A program made the position numbers and the translations under genes. A stretch of DNA of 64,000 nt. It comes from Phragmites australis. Taxonomy: Eukaryota; Streptophyta; Magnoliopsida; Poales; Poaceae. Positions within the stretch are counted from its first letter, which is position 1, and each line of letters opens with the position of its first letter. The DNA lies in the NCBI RefSeq assembly GCF_958298935.1, contig NC_084943.1, positions 3,420,001-3,484,000 on the forward strand, in the 5' to 3' direction. This document shows, in pieces, positions 37,725-48,019 of the stretch. Below the pieces are notes generated by a model. The model saw only the letters and a program-made list of their open reading frames with translations. It was not told the origin of the DNA and did not search any database.

Positions 37725-38994
37725 GATTTGCTTATATATTGCTTCAAATTTGCAAAGAAAATAAATTAGATTGCTTTTTTTAGGTTTGTTTGTAGGTCTA
37801 TCAAGATGCCCATACACTGCTACGAATTTGCCGAATGAAATACATCAAACTTCTTTTCTATTTTGTTTGTAGCTATTCTAATTGTGCTTCTCATAATCAA
37901 CTATCTAGTGCAAATGTCGTGTTGATTTTGGTTTTTTTTTCAATCTTAAACATAAGCTTTATTGTTTTAACCGAAATAATTCTTTTTTACTTGCTTTTTA
38001 TAATCTCAGAGTTCATACCAATTTATTTTCACATTTATTTCAAGTTGCTTCCGAGTCCATTCTAATTTACTTAAAACTTTTAACAGAAATACTTATCTGG
38101 TTGGGTGAATACGAAAAGAACATATGGATTATTGTTATGTCTTGTTTGCACACGCCGCGCATATTGACCAGCCAAGTTGATTAGAAATGATGGACTCTTT
38201 AATTATGGGTGCTTTACTAATCAGGGTGTGCATGCTAAACAACTATAACATATATAGTTGTGCATTAGTCATGTTCTTTCAATGTAACTACACATTAGGT
38301 GGTTTTTTTTTTCTCACACAAATTGTATGAGAAGGAATATGTAAAAAGGTGCAACCGAATGTACAATTCTACTAAACAAAGACATGGACATATAATAATC
38401 GATGCTCATATAAAATACACGAGTTATAGCAGATTTGATCAATCCCTATCATCCACCAGAGTTTATTAAACGATCATTGTGCAAAGTTAGACTCTATTCC
38501 TCCTTTCAAAAATATATTTAATCTTCCATTATCTGTATTCTATATCTAGATATCCAATATTATACATTCAAACTCCTATTATTTCTTTTTCATATCTAGA
38601 CGTGTAGTATTTATCTTTCATATATTTTCATATTGATTCTATAAACGTGAAACACGTGTGCAGTTGTTAATAAATTATAAAATGCTAGTGAAGGCGCTTA
38701 AATTTTCAATGGGAACATACGTCCCCACTAATCACGTATTCCTCCTTAGACTATCTCCAAAGTCTCTCAATCTTACTCTTAATAATTAAATTTAGAAAAT
38801 TTTACCTAAGTCCTAGCTCTAACAGCTTTTCAATCTCACCCCTAATATTTACTAACTCCTAAAACCCTCTCTCTCGCTAGCTATGGGGAACACCCATCGC
38901 TCCTAAAAACGGCCGATCACCTCGGGCCCACACGCTCGTCCTGCCCGCCGGGAGCTCGGCTTTGCCTTCCAATCGCCGCCTACTATGCCGCCCG

Positions 38995-39122
38995 CTGCGC
39001 GCAAGTAGTATTTTTGCTACCAATGCAATCGCACCGTCCTCCTCATGGTGGCCGCCGCCGCTGGGGAGCTCTCCTACCCTGACTGCCACATTGACTTTCT
39101 GGAGGAGGTCATCGTGCAAGAG
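38995..39122 (+). pseudogene. Zinc-ribbon (RING-type E3 ligase N-terminus) fragment, copy A
   Basis: The frame gives YFCYQCNRTVLLMVAAAAGE, then LSYPDCHIDFLEEV, the Cx2C...Cx-type zinc ribbon found at the N-terminus of plant RING-finger ubiquitin ligases (usual form CHQC...CPDCHGGFLEE). The fourth Cys position is altered (CP to YP), and there is a stop just before YFCYQC. Only this domain was captured; no RING follows. Confidence 0.55.
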
Positions 39123-39335
39123 CGATGCTACGTGGAGCATCTCAAGCGCGGTCGCGCGCGACGTGCCGAGGAGCTTGCAAGCGGCGACGCAGAGCACTGG
39201 GGGCGCACGCTTAGCGGCGCCCGGGAGGACGCCGTGGCACATGGTAGAGTGGATGCTCTCTGGTGGGTGCATGGGCATCGTGACATTGAGCTCGGACTCC
39301 ACCTTGGCGATCAAGGAGGTCCAGTAGCAGCGCAG
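39105..39335 (-). pseudogene. GGPP-synthase small-subunit-like fragment, copy A
   Basis: The minus strand gives CYWTSLIAKVESELNV, then PPESIHSTMCHGVLPGAAKR, VLCVAACKLLG, and ALEMLHVASLLHDDLL. These are the N-terminal helices and the start of the first Asp-rich motif of isoprenyl diphosphate synthases, closest in feel to the non-catalytic small subunit of heterodimeric geranylgeranyl diphosphate synthase. The rest of the protein is absent. Confidence 0.6.
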
Positions 39336-39380
39336 GTCGAAGGAAGAGGACGCAGCGAGCCCGGCGGAGGAGGCCCACGA

Positions 39381-39452
39381 GCGGGGGTGCGCCTGTATGA
39401 CACGACGTTCATGGCCGTCTTGGGCGTATGCCGTCGACGAGAACCCAACTGA
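39381..39452 (+). pseudogene. PPR protein scrap, copy A
   Basis: AGVRLYDTTFMAVLGVCRRR matches the end of the PPR fragment better preserved in copy B. The rest was deleted. Confidence 0.5.
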
Positions 39453-41506
39453 ACGCACGGTGAGATATGACAGCTAGGATCCACCATTCGGTGACACAAG
39501 AGAGGAAAGAGACTTTGGTCTGTTAAAATATAGAGAACGATGTATTAAGAGTTTGCTGGAGAGAAAAAAGATTTAAGAAATATTTTTTATTGAAAAAACT
39601 ATATAGAAAGTGAGTTTTAAAAAATCTCTTGAAAATGCTCTTACTGGTCTCCTTGTCATCTTTGACTTTTGCACCGAACTCTTCGGCAAATCTTCCGATG
39701 AACCCAAAGGCACTGGGATTCTCTTCAACGAAAAAGTAGAAAAAAATTGCAGAAAAATTTAAGTCTATCCGTAACTTCTGAAATTTGAAGTACTCATAGC
39801 ATAGTGTTCTTTTATGTCTGACTGTCTGTTCATATATTTGCTGAACTTCCAAGTGCTTTGAGTTTAAACTAGCATGATTGACAATTTTGCATGCATAATG
39901 TAGAATTGTTTGTAACCTACTAAATGGTAAATAGGCTTGTCGCCTTGCCTCGGCTGGTCATTTTGTCCCGGAAACGCTTCTGCCAAATGGCAAGAATAAA
40001 CATAAGGAAAAAAAATCTTGAAATCAAAAATTGAGTTTCGTATATATCCAATAGTTCTTGGTTTGCCGTCTTTCACTTTTCATAGTTTATTTTCCGTCCT
40101 CTAAGGATCTAATTAAGCTTGTTGACGGCATGGGCAAATGGATTATGATGCCGGATATTTGGGCCCCGTATCGATCAGTGTCTATCTCCAAGAACAGCAG
40201 CAGATCCGGTAGCGACGGTGCCTCTCTATTCTATCATTTGTCTTTTCATTTTATATCGATTTGTTTATATATTGTTTCAAATTTGCTAAGAAAATAAATC
40301 AGATTGTCTTTTTAGTTTGTTTGTAGGTCTATCAAGATGCCCATACACTGCTACGAATTTGCCAAACGAAATATATCAAATTTCTTTTCCATTTTATTTA
40401 TAGCCATCCTAATTGCGTTTCTCATAATCAACTATATAGTGCAAATGTTGTGTTGATTTTGGTTTTTTTTCAATGTTAAATATAAGCTTTATTGTTTTAA
40501 CCGAAATAATACTTTTTTATTTGCTTTTTCTGATCTCTAAGTTCATACCAATTTGCTTGCACATTTATTTCAACTTGCTTCCGAGTCTATTCTAGTTTAC
40601 TTACAACTTTTAAAAAAAAATACTTATCTGGCTGGGTGAATAGAAAACAACATATGGATTATTTTTATGTTTTATTTGCACACGCCGTGCATATTGAACA
40701 TGCAAGTTGATTAGAAACGGTGAACTCTTAAATTAGCGGTGCTTTACTAATCGGGGTGTACATGCTAAACTACTATTACATACATAGTTGTGCATTAGTC
40801 GTGTCCTTTCAATGTAACTACACATTAGATGGTTTTTTTCTCACAAAAATTGTATGAGAAGGAATATGTCAAGAGGTGCAACCGAATGTACAATTCTACT
40901 AACAAATATATGGATATATAATAATCTATGCTCATATAAAATACACGAGAGTTATAGCAGATTCGATCAATCCCCATTATCCACCAGAGTTAGACTCCAT
41001 TTCTCCTACCAAAAATATATTTAATCTCTTATTATCTGTATTCTATATCTAGACATCCAATATTATACATTCAAACTCCTATTATTATCTTTCATATCTA
41101 GACATATAGTATTTGTCTTTCATACATTTTCGTATTGATTCTATATATTTGAAACACGTGTGCAGTTGCTAATAAATTGTAAAATGATAGTGAAGGCGCT
41201 TAATTTTTCAATGGGAACATGTGTCCACACTAATCACGTATTCTTCCTTAGAGTATCTCCAAGAGTCTTCCAACCCTACTCTTAATAATTAAATTTAGAG
41301 AATTTCATCCTAAATTCTAACTCTAATAGCTTTCCAATCTCAACCCCAATATTTACCATCTTTCAAAATCCTCCATCTCGCTAGCTAAATATGGGGAACA
41401 CTCTCTCGCTCCCAAAAACAGCCGATCACCTTGGGCCCACCCGCTCATCCCGCCCGTCGGGAGCTCGGCTCTGCCTACTTCGGTCGCCACCTACTACACC
41501 GCCACC

Positions 41507-41636
41507 GTACGAAAACAGTACTTCTGCTACCAATGCAATCGCAATGTTCTTCTCGTGGTGAGCGCCGCTGCCAGGGAGCTCTCCTACACCAATTGCCACG
41601 ATGACTTCCTGGAGGAGGTCATTGTGCAAGAGCGAT
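41507..41636 (+). pseudogene. Zinc-ribbon (RING-type E3 ligase N-terminus) fragment, copy B
   Basis: The frame gives QYFCYQCNRNVLLVVSAAAR, then CHDDFLEEVIVQE. It is the same domain as in copy A, here without the stop before the first Cys. ELSYTNCHDD replaces the usual LxCPDC, so one metal ligand is missing. Confidence 0.55.
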
Positions 41637-41850
41637 GCTGCGTGGAGCATCTCAAGCGCAACCACGCGAGATGCACCGAGGAGCTTGCAGGCGGCGACGC
41701 AGAGCACTAGGGGGCGCGCTTGGCGACGCCCGAGAGGATGGCGTGGCGCATGGTAGAGCATATGCTCTCTGGCGAGCGTATGGGCATCTCAGCATTGAGC
41801 TCAGACTCCACCTTGGCAATCAAGGAGGTCCAGTAGCGGTGCAGGTTGAA
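41615..41850 (-). pseudogene. GGPP-synthase small-subunit-like fragment, copy B
   Basis: The minus strand gives YWTSLIAKVESELNAEMPIR, PPESICSTMRHAIL, then VLCVAACKLLG and ALEMLHAASLLHNDLL. It has a frame break near 41735. Its end overlaps the zinc-ribbon fragment on the other strand by about 20 bp, as in copy A. Confidence 0.6.
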
Positions 41851-42004
41851 GGAAGAGGACGCAGCCGGTGTAGCGGAGGAGGCCCGAACTGGGCGCAAGC
41901 GGTGGGATTTGGAGCCATTGGAGGGGAGGTTCGGGAGGGGAGGAAGAGGGAGGAGAGAGCCATGGCGATGAAGGATTTGGGAGGATTGGAGTCCGTATGT
42001 GGTT

Positions 42005-42170
42005 CCGCAACAGGTTGATCGCGCTCTACCTCATGTGTGGCGAGCACGTGACCGGCGAGTTCGCCAAGGCACTGGCTTTGTTCCGGGAGCTGCAGCTAGC
42101 AGGGGTGCACCTGGATGACACGACATTCGTGGTCGCCCTAGGCACGTGCCGTCGACGAGAACCCAACTGA
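42005..42170 (+). pseudogene. PPR protein fragment, copy B
   Basis: The frame gives RLIALYLMCGEHVTGEFAKA, then LALFRELQLAGVHLDDTTFV and VALGTC, one 35-residue pentatricopeptide repeat plus part of the preceding one, ending at TGA 42168. PPR proteins bind organelle RNA. A single repeat cannot do so; this is a captured scrap. Confidence 0.65.
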
Positions 42171-42923
42171 ACGCATGGTGAGATATGACAGTTAGGGTCT
42201 ACCCGTCAGTAACATAAGAAAGGGAAGAGACTCTGATTTGTTAAAATATAAGGAGTGAGGTATAGAATCTGTTAGAGAGGGAAAAAAGTTTAAAAAATAA
42301 ATTTTATTAGAAAAACTTTCGATATAGGGATATATAGGAAGTGAGTTTTAAAAAATCTCTTGAAAATGCTCTTACCGGTCTCCTTGTCATCATTGACTTT
42401 TGCATCTTAGGCAAGTCTTCTAATGAACCCAAAGGCACTGGGATTCTCTTCAACGAAAAAGTAGGAAAAAAATGCAGAAAAAATTAAGTCTATCCGTAAC
42501 TTCTGAAATTTGAAGTACTCATAGCATTGTGTTCTTTTATGTCTGACTCTCTGTTCATATATTTGCTGAACTTCGATGTGCTTTGAGTTTAAACTAGCAT
42601 GATTGACAATTTTGCATGCATACATGTAGAATTGTTTGCAACCTATTAAATGGTAAATAGGCTTGTCGCCTTGCCTCGGCTGGTCATTTTGTCCCGGAAA
42701 CGCTTCTGCCAAATGGCAAGAATAAACATAAGGAAAAAAAAATCTTGAAATCAAAAATTGAGTTTCGTATATATCCAATAGTTCTTGGTTTGCCGTCTTT
42801 CACTTTTCATAGTTTATTTTCCGTCCTCTAAGGATCTAATTAAGCTTGTTGACGGCATGGGCAAATGGATTATGATGCCGGATATTTGGGCCCCGTATCG
42901 ATCAGTGTCTATCTCCAAGAACA

Positions 42924-44182
42924 GTTGTACTACCCTCATAAAAGAAAAGAATAATTGTACTAGCAACTATTGATCTCTAGTTCAGTTCAGTGCGGATGAT
43001 GCGTGTCCTGCAGTTTCAGGAACTGAGGTGCAGGTGTTGATACTGATATTGTCATATTGAGTTGCGATCATGCATAAAATTAAAAAAGAAGTACTAAGAT
43101 GATGACGTTTTTAGAATTTTATTAAGAGGATACCAAGTCTGAAATTTGAATCGGTAGGCCGTGCTCGATTGACCGTTAGCATCGTGAGAGATTTTATGTC
43201 ATACATAGAATTCAGTAAAATCAATTAGATTGCATTACACAATAAAGAGACTAGAATTATTGTTATAGCCGTGACTGCCAAATTACAGAAGAAGGTTGAT
43301 CTCCGATGTCGGAATCTCCGGTCACGAGTCATCAACAAAAGGAAAATGTGCACGCTATTTTCCATTTTTTTTTTCATTTTGATTTCATCTTTTCAAGCTG
43401 GGCTGCTTGATTGTTTTTTTTTTCACGTGGGGGAGAGAGAGTAAGAATTGAGTATTTTCCACATATTTGACAGAGCAGTTTGCAATCAGTTAGGGATTGG
43501 GCCAAGTGGAGGATTTTTTTTTCGAGCAATCCAAGTAGAGGATGTTATTACAAAATTTGACCCGTTAAGCCTGACGACTCATTCACATGATAAACTTCCT
43601 TTGACCACATCATGCTAAGTTGCTAGCTACTAACCAAGTATTTTTTGAAGGACCACTAACCGAGATTTTAGAAAAACGAAACTTGATCCGGACATGCTAT
43701 AGTGTTGATCAGACCTAAAGCTAAACATTCTAGGACATTATTATTCAACCCCCAAAAAAATCGGGTAAATGGTTCTCATGATCCTACAGCTCTCCAGTTC
43801 ATAGTGACATAGTGTTGATCAAACCTTTAATGTAAACATTCCAGAACAGCATGATTCAGCTCCCAGAAACATAACAAGAGATTCTCATTATTCCACAGCT
43901 GTCCAGTAGAGTTATGTGCTCAGAACCTACAGACTAAACAAATCTGCAGTTATCTGTGGATCCGAAGGAGAGGATAGAGATTTGCATGCACTCGAACCTC
44001 ACCAACCAACACATCTCCATGTGGGCTGTTGCAAGCTTCAGTGATGATTACCATAAGTGCATGGATGCAATGGTACATGTCCTTGACTGATGCCATTGCA
44101 CCCTCTCTCCTGTTGCATCGACAACAACGGCCAGATCAAAGCAATGGCATAGGGTTTTGTTTGCAGACATGGCATCTAACTA
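42924..44182. other. Non-coding stretch
   Basis: No gene recognised. It is A+T-rich. ATAGTGTTGATCA with following AACATTC(T/C)AG(G/A)AC occurs at about 43700 and 43810, suggesting a small decayed direct repeat. Confidence 0.5.
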
Positions 44183-44437
44183 CTCCCTTCAGTTACAAAT
44201 AAGTATCATTTTAGGTTACATACAGTCAACATTTTCAAACTTAGCTATAAATTACTCTTTATGAATTGAGTTTGGATAATTAAAAATGGTACGGTAAGAT
44301 TTATCTCAAAATTTAGTTTTATAATAGTATAACTTTGCTATATTTTATAAACATATTACACAAAAAGTAGTAGCCAAAAATGTATTTTGAGGACTGTTTC
44401 GATGTCTAGAACGATACTTATTTGTGATGGGAGGGAG
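44183..44437. mobile_element. Stowaway MITE
   Basis: The ends CTCCCTTCAGTTACAAATAAG and, on the other strand, CTCCCTCCCATCACAAATAAG, followed by TATC on both, are the Stowaway/Mariner terminus. TA flanks both sides (44181-44182 and 44438-44439), as required. It is 255 bp with an A+T-rich centre. Confidence 0.93.
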
Positions 44438-44998
44438 TATGTCACATGCAAAATGATACCTCTGGTGGCAGAAGTGAGACGTTTTTATATTGGTCATGGA
44501 CTGAAATGGGTGCTCTGAGTCTAATGGGGCTCAGTCCAACAAAAGTTTCTTTGTCTTTTAGAACTAAAAAGGGCTCATCTTGAGATCTCGAAAAACAAAA
44601 AAGAAATAATGATGGATGCATCGACCCAAACTATCATTGCAGTTTAGAAGGGACAAATTTTAAGGAAGGTATTACATTGCAAGCCAAATTTCCTTTACTT
44701 AAGCCAGAGTATTCAAGTGCCATATGTCAACAGAATCAGATAAATTGTTTCGGAAACCTGTTTAAGGACGACCAATGCCTTTAGCTCAGACGAAGGTATT
44801 ACCGACACAAGAATGTAAGATTATTTCAAAGCTCACAAAGGTAATATTCCAGAGTTATGAGCGATCCCCACAAAACATCCAAGGGAAGACATAGAATGAT
44901 CAAAAGAACTGAAAGGTATACAGCCATGGTTTCAATCCAGCATATGTTTGCAGAGTAGATATGACAGAGGAGATTAAGCACACGAAAGTAAGAGCAGA
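44438..44998. other. Intergenic region, includes transporter 3' end
   Basis: No gene other than the likely 3' untranslated region of the transporter, which reads leftward to 44999. Confidence 0.5.
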
Positions 44999-47900
44999 TC
45001 ATGCATCGGGCATGTCAGTGGTTTCATTCTCTGAAACAGAAGGTGTGATGTATTGCCATACAAGACCCAGTGTGCTGCCCATAATGTTCATAATGACAGC
45101 TGAGAGTGCAGGTGGCAAGGCGACCAAGGGTGAGGAGAAATGTGCAGCAGCTAGTACTACCCCTAAGGACGAGTTTTGCATTCCTACCTGCAATCCAAAA
45201 TATAAGGCTATAAAAAAAATTGTACCAACAAACACGATCAAGACTAATTCTCTTCATTGCAGTTCTTAAACATGACCAAGTAAAAAAAATGTACCAATAA
45301 ACACGATCAAGACTAATTTTGAGGATACCAATAACAAGTTTAAAATGTTCAACTGTGATCATCCCAAAATGCCATTTATTTTTTACTAGAGAGAATAGAC
45401 AGGTACTGAAGACATGGGAGAAAAATCCATAAATATACATTTACACCATTTTTTTAATTGATAATTGAATTGTTTTGGCACCATACCTCACAAGTACTAT
45501 TCTTAATAACTAATAACACCTTATATTGCACATGGTTTCAACAATGAATATAACTCGTCCTTTTTACTGGTCGTAGTACATTCTTTTATTTGTCAATTTT
45601 ACACATGGTTTCAATAATGAATCTAACTCATCCTTTTTACTGGTCGTAGTACATTCTTTTTAGTACATTGAGAAATGTGGTAAGCTCTGGTTGGGATTTA
45701 TATACCTCGATCGATATTGCTCTTCGTTGTCTTTCTTTGAGACAACCTATAGCTGCCGCTGCATACCTGTTTGTGACAGAACCCTCTAAATAATTAGACA
45801 TCTGGACAATAAGTTTCCATAACTTTTCATTTGGCCTAATTAATTGAAAGATGAGGGTTCACATCAAGTTCTGTTCTATCATACTTTCTTACTTTAAAAA
45901 ATGTGGGTAAAGTTTGTGAATTATATTACACATAAGAGTATAGTAAACATTCTAGTGCTCACCCAACAAAGAAACCAGCAAAATGCAGCAAGGAGACAGA
46001 CAGCATGACAACCCCGATATCCCCAGAAAAGAAGCTTCCATTCACGCAAGATGCATCAGCAATTGTTGATCTCAGGCGTACGAAGTTATCAGAGAAGACA
46101 CTGTAACAGAAAAAAATGGATAAAAAAACATGTACAGTTTCTGCTATTCAAAAGCCAATATAATATCACAAATTTGAGGGACTCAAACCTGCACGCCAAA
46201 AGTGATGAAGCTAAGACTGCCAGAAGAGGAGCAAAAGGAGTCACATATTTAACCACCGATGGGAATGCAGTTTGTATAGATGAACCTAATAGAATTGGAG
46301 CAACAACCACCTAAACAGGGAAAAAGTCAGAGCAAACTAACTAGGAGTAAAAATATTTGTTATGAACTAGTGGCCTCGGAAATTTCACCTGCAAAGTACT
46401 GAGAGAAAGCTTCACCGCATCCACAGGAATGTATGCACCAGCTAGAATTTTCGTTAACAGAGGTGTAAGGAACACTGCAGCGAGAGTGCTGCAGATAGTC
46501 ATCACAATGGATAACGGAACATCACCCTTAGCAACCAAAGTCACCTGAACCACTACACGAGAGAAGTAGGTCAGTGCGTAGGGGAGATAATCCATGAAAA
46601 ATAATTGTTTTTCTCGACCACGAGGAGAGACTCCCCACGGTATTTTTTAATTTTAAGGTAGGGGAATACCAAACCCTGGCTGACTAGGAAACTCGCTGAA
46701 ACCAGTTTCTCAGGAAGGTACCCACAAATTGGTGCACCCCAGTTTTGAGCCTGGGTGGCTGTCCCCTCTACTGGAGGCACTAACCAACTGAGTTGTTGCT
46801 CAATTCGCTAGGAAAAATAATTGTTGCTTGACCATGTGTGTAAAACGGTACGTTTGGGGAGAAAAATGATCATAAGGCAGCGAAACAGAACTACTTATAA
46901 TTGTTAACAGATTGAAACAATTTTTTTCAAAAAATTAAATGTTCGATAGCATTGTCTTTTAAATAGGTTAATCTTGCACACTTCTGCGAGCACTAAGTCC
47001 ATGGTGGAACATCAAAAGTTGGCATCTCCAGAAGCTAAAACAACCAAGGACTCAACTGCTATGTGCATCTCAATTCATATGTTGGATGAAAACATGCGTC
47101 TGAATTCTTAATTTGACCCTTCAAGCTTTCAGTCCACTTCAGTACATAATGGGCAAAGTGAAGTTCTCTATAAAATAATTAATCTAACTAATGACACATC
47201 CAAGTGAAGACTAAAAAAAGGGGAAAATCCCCATTCTGTAACAGGATTTAGGGAGAGTGGCAAACTGAAATAAGTTGACAATCTTACCACATTGGATGCA
47301 GTTCCTCCAGGACAGCATCCCAGCAGAATCAGGCCAACTGATAGGGATGGAGGGAGCCCCAGCACGCGGCTAACGATCGCTCCAAGAGCAGGCATTATGG
47401 TGTACTGCGCGGCACACCCGAACAATATCTGCAGCAACAAAACAGCGCATATCATCTCCTAGATTGAATCACTGATTCAATCACTCACCACGATTCAGAT
47501 CCATGAACCAAGATGGCAAGAAACAGACATGGAAGAGAGAAGAAATGGCGTGGATGAGCGCATTGGGAGGAACGAATTTGCACAGGGAAGGAGTGAGAAG
47601 AGATGGTCACGTACGGCGAGGGGCCTGTCGCGGAGGAGGGCGACAAAGTCCCTGAGCTCGAGGGTGAGGCCCATGGCGAGCATGATGAGGCCGAGGGCGC
47701 AGGTGTAGGACCCCGGCGCCATGGCGACGAACCACCGGAACGCCTCGGGCCGCGCGACGGCGACGGCGGCGCCGGCCGTGACGTAGGCCGGGTACAGCCC
47801 CGCCGCCGCGGACAGGGTCGCGTGCCACCGCGGCGCAGGCGGAGGCGGAGGGGGAGGAGACGAAGGCGCGGCGAGCCCCGGCCCCGCGAGGCATTGGAGG

Positions 47901-48019
47901 CCCGGGAGGCGCAGGTGCCTGCGGAAGGGAAGCCGTGGCCTTTGCGCGGGCTGCGGGGCGGAGGTCGCGGCCGGGAGGGGCAGGAGGCGGAGGCGGAGGG
48001 GGAGGAGGAGAGGAGCCAT
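44999..48019 (-). CDS. BASS1: Plastid sodium/metabolite cotransporter, BASS family (BASS1-like)
   Basis: Seven exons (48019-47615, 47428-47288, 46544-46389, 46310-46189, 46100-45963, 45766-45706, 45187-44999) give 403 residues. The family moves organic acids with Na+ across the plastid inner envelope (BASS2 carries pyruvate; the BASS1 substrate is not well settled). The N-terminus MAPLLLPLRLRLLPLP, rich in Arg, Leu and Pro, reads as a transit peptide. Membrane segments with family motifs follow: LGLIMLAMGLTLELRDF, ILFGCAAQYTIMPALGA, LLGCCPGGTASNVV and the C-terminal EVGMQNSSLGVVLAAAHF, the signature of the bile-acid:sodium symporter fold. The upstream frame is open to 48325, but 48019 is the first ATG that gives a transit peptide, so I chose it. 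It is divergent from the zinc-finger gene. BASS1 rather than another paralogue is a likely, not certain, call. Confidence 0.9.
45212..45322. repeat. Tandem duplication at the last intron of the transporter
   Basis: GTACCAACAAACACGATCAA and GTACCAATAAACACGATCAA, each preceded by a run of A and followed by GACTAATT, lie about 60-70 bp apart in the intron before the last exon. Confidence 0.8.
45531..45673. repeat. 72-bp tandem duplication in an intron of the transporter
   Basis: CATGGTTTCAACAATGAAT begins at 45531 and its near copy at 45603. Both are followed by CCTTTTTACTGGTCGTAGTA, with four or so differences between units. Confidence 0.88.
46610..46811 (-). mobile_element. tRNA-derived SINE in an intron of the transporter
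   Basis: It is flanked by a perfect 14-bp direct repeat GAAAAATAATTGTT (46596-46609 and 46812-46825), the staggered target duplication typical of L1-type integration. On the minus strand it starts with a tRNA-like head: ACTCAGTTGGTTAGTG matches the polymerase III A box, and GGCTCAAAACT, about 35 bases on, the B box. The body ends in an A/T-rich tail (TTAAAATTAAAAAATACC, then a short tract). It is about 202 bp. It sits between the second and third exons, so the coding sequence is untouched. Confidence 0.85.

Larger units (their letters stand above)
38746..39643. mobile_element. Gene-capturing TIR element, copy A
   Basis: The ends read TTAGACTATCTCCAAAGTCT and, on the other strand, TAAGAGCATTTTCAAGAGAT; they are decayed relatives of the GAGCATCTCCAAGAG terminus widespread in grass DNA transposons. 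Inside are fragments of three unrelated genes: a zinc-ribbon protein (plus strand, 38995-39122), a prenyl-synthase-like protein (minus, 39105-39335) and a PPR protein (plus, 39381-39452). It is about 230 bp shorter than copy B owing to loss of most of the PPR part. No target duplication could be defined, so the assignment to Pack-MULE or another TIR class is open. Confidence 0.6.
36508..40196. repeat. Tandem duplication, unit A (interrupted by a solo LTR)
   Basis: Without the LTR at 36574-37724 this unit matches 40203-42923 almost throughout. Examples are GGTGCCTCTCTATTCTA at its start, the long A+T-rich part (37730-38740), the TIR element, and a tail with GACGGCATGGGCAAATGG and GGGCCCCGTATCGATCAGTG (40120-40180). 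It is about 2.5 kb without the LTR. Confidence 0.88.
41249..42374. mobile_element. Gene-capturing TIR element, copy B
   Basis: The ends read TTAGAGTATCTCCAAGAGTC and, on the other strand, TAAGAGCATTTTCAAGAGAT, about 14 of 20 matching. At 1126 bp this is the more complete copy. It carries zinc-ribbon (plus), prenyl-synthase-like (minus) and PPR (plus) fragments in the same order as copy A. Confidence 0.62.
40203..42923. repeat. Tandem duplication, unit B
   Basis: Second copy of the unit at 36508-40196. It starts GATCCGGTAGCGACGGTGCC and ends at the shared CTATCTCCAAGAACAG. It is about 2.7 kb. It lacks the solo LTR and keeps a longer TIR element. Many small indels and substitutions separate the units, so the duplication is old. 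Confidence 0.88.

Noticed and set aside
39523..40076. Minus-strand peptides FFVEENPSAFGFIG and AEAFPGQNDQPRQGDKPIYH, conserved in both tandem units
   Set aside because: They could be exon scraps of a captured gene, but I cannot name a family, and conservation between the units is explained by the duplication.
46730..46800. tRNA gene candidate (A and B box on the minus strand)
   Set aside because: The cloverleaf is not supported and the piece lies within a 202-bp insert with a 14-bp target duplication, so it is the head of a SINE.
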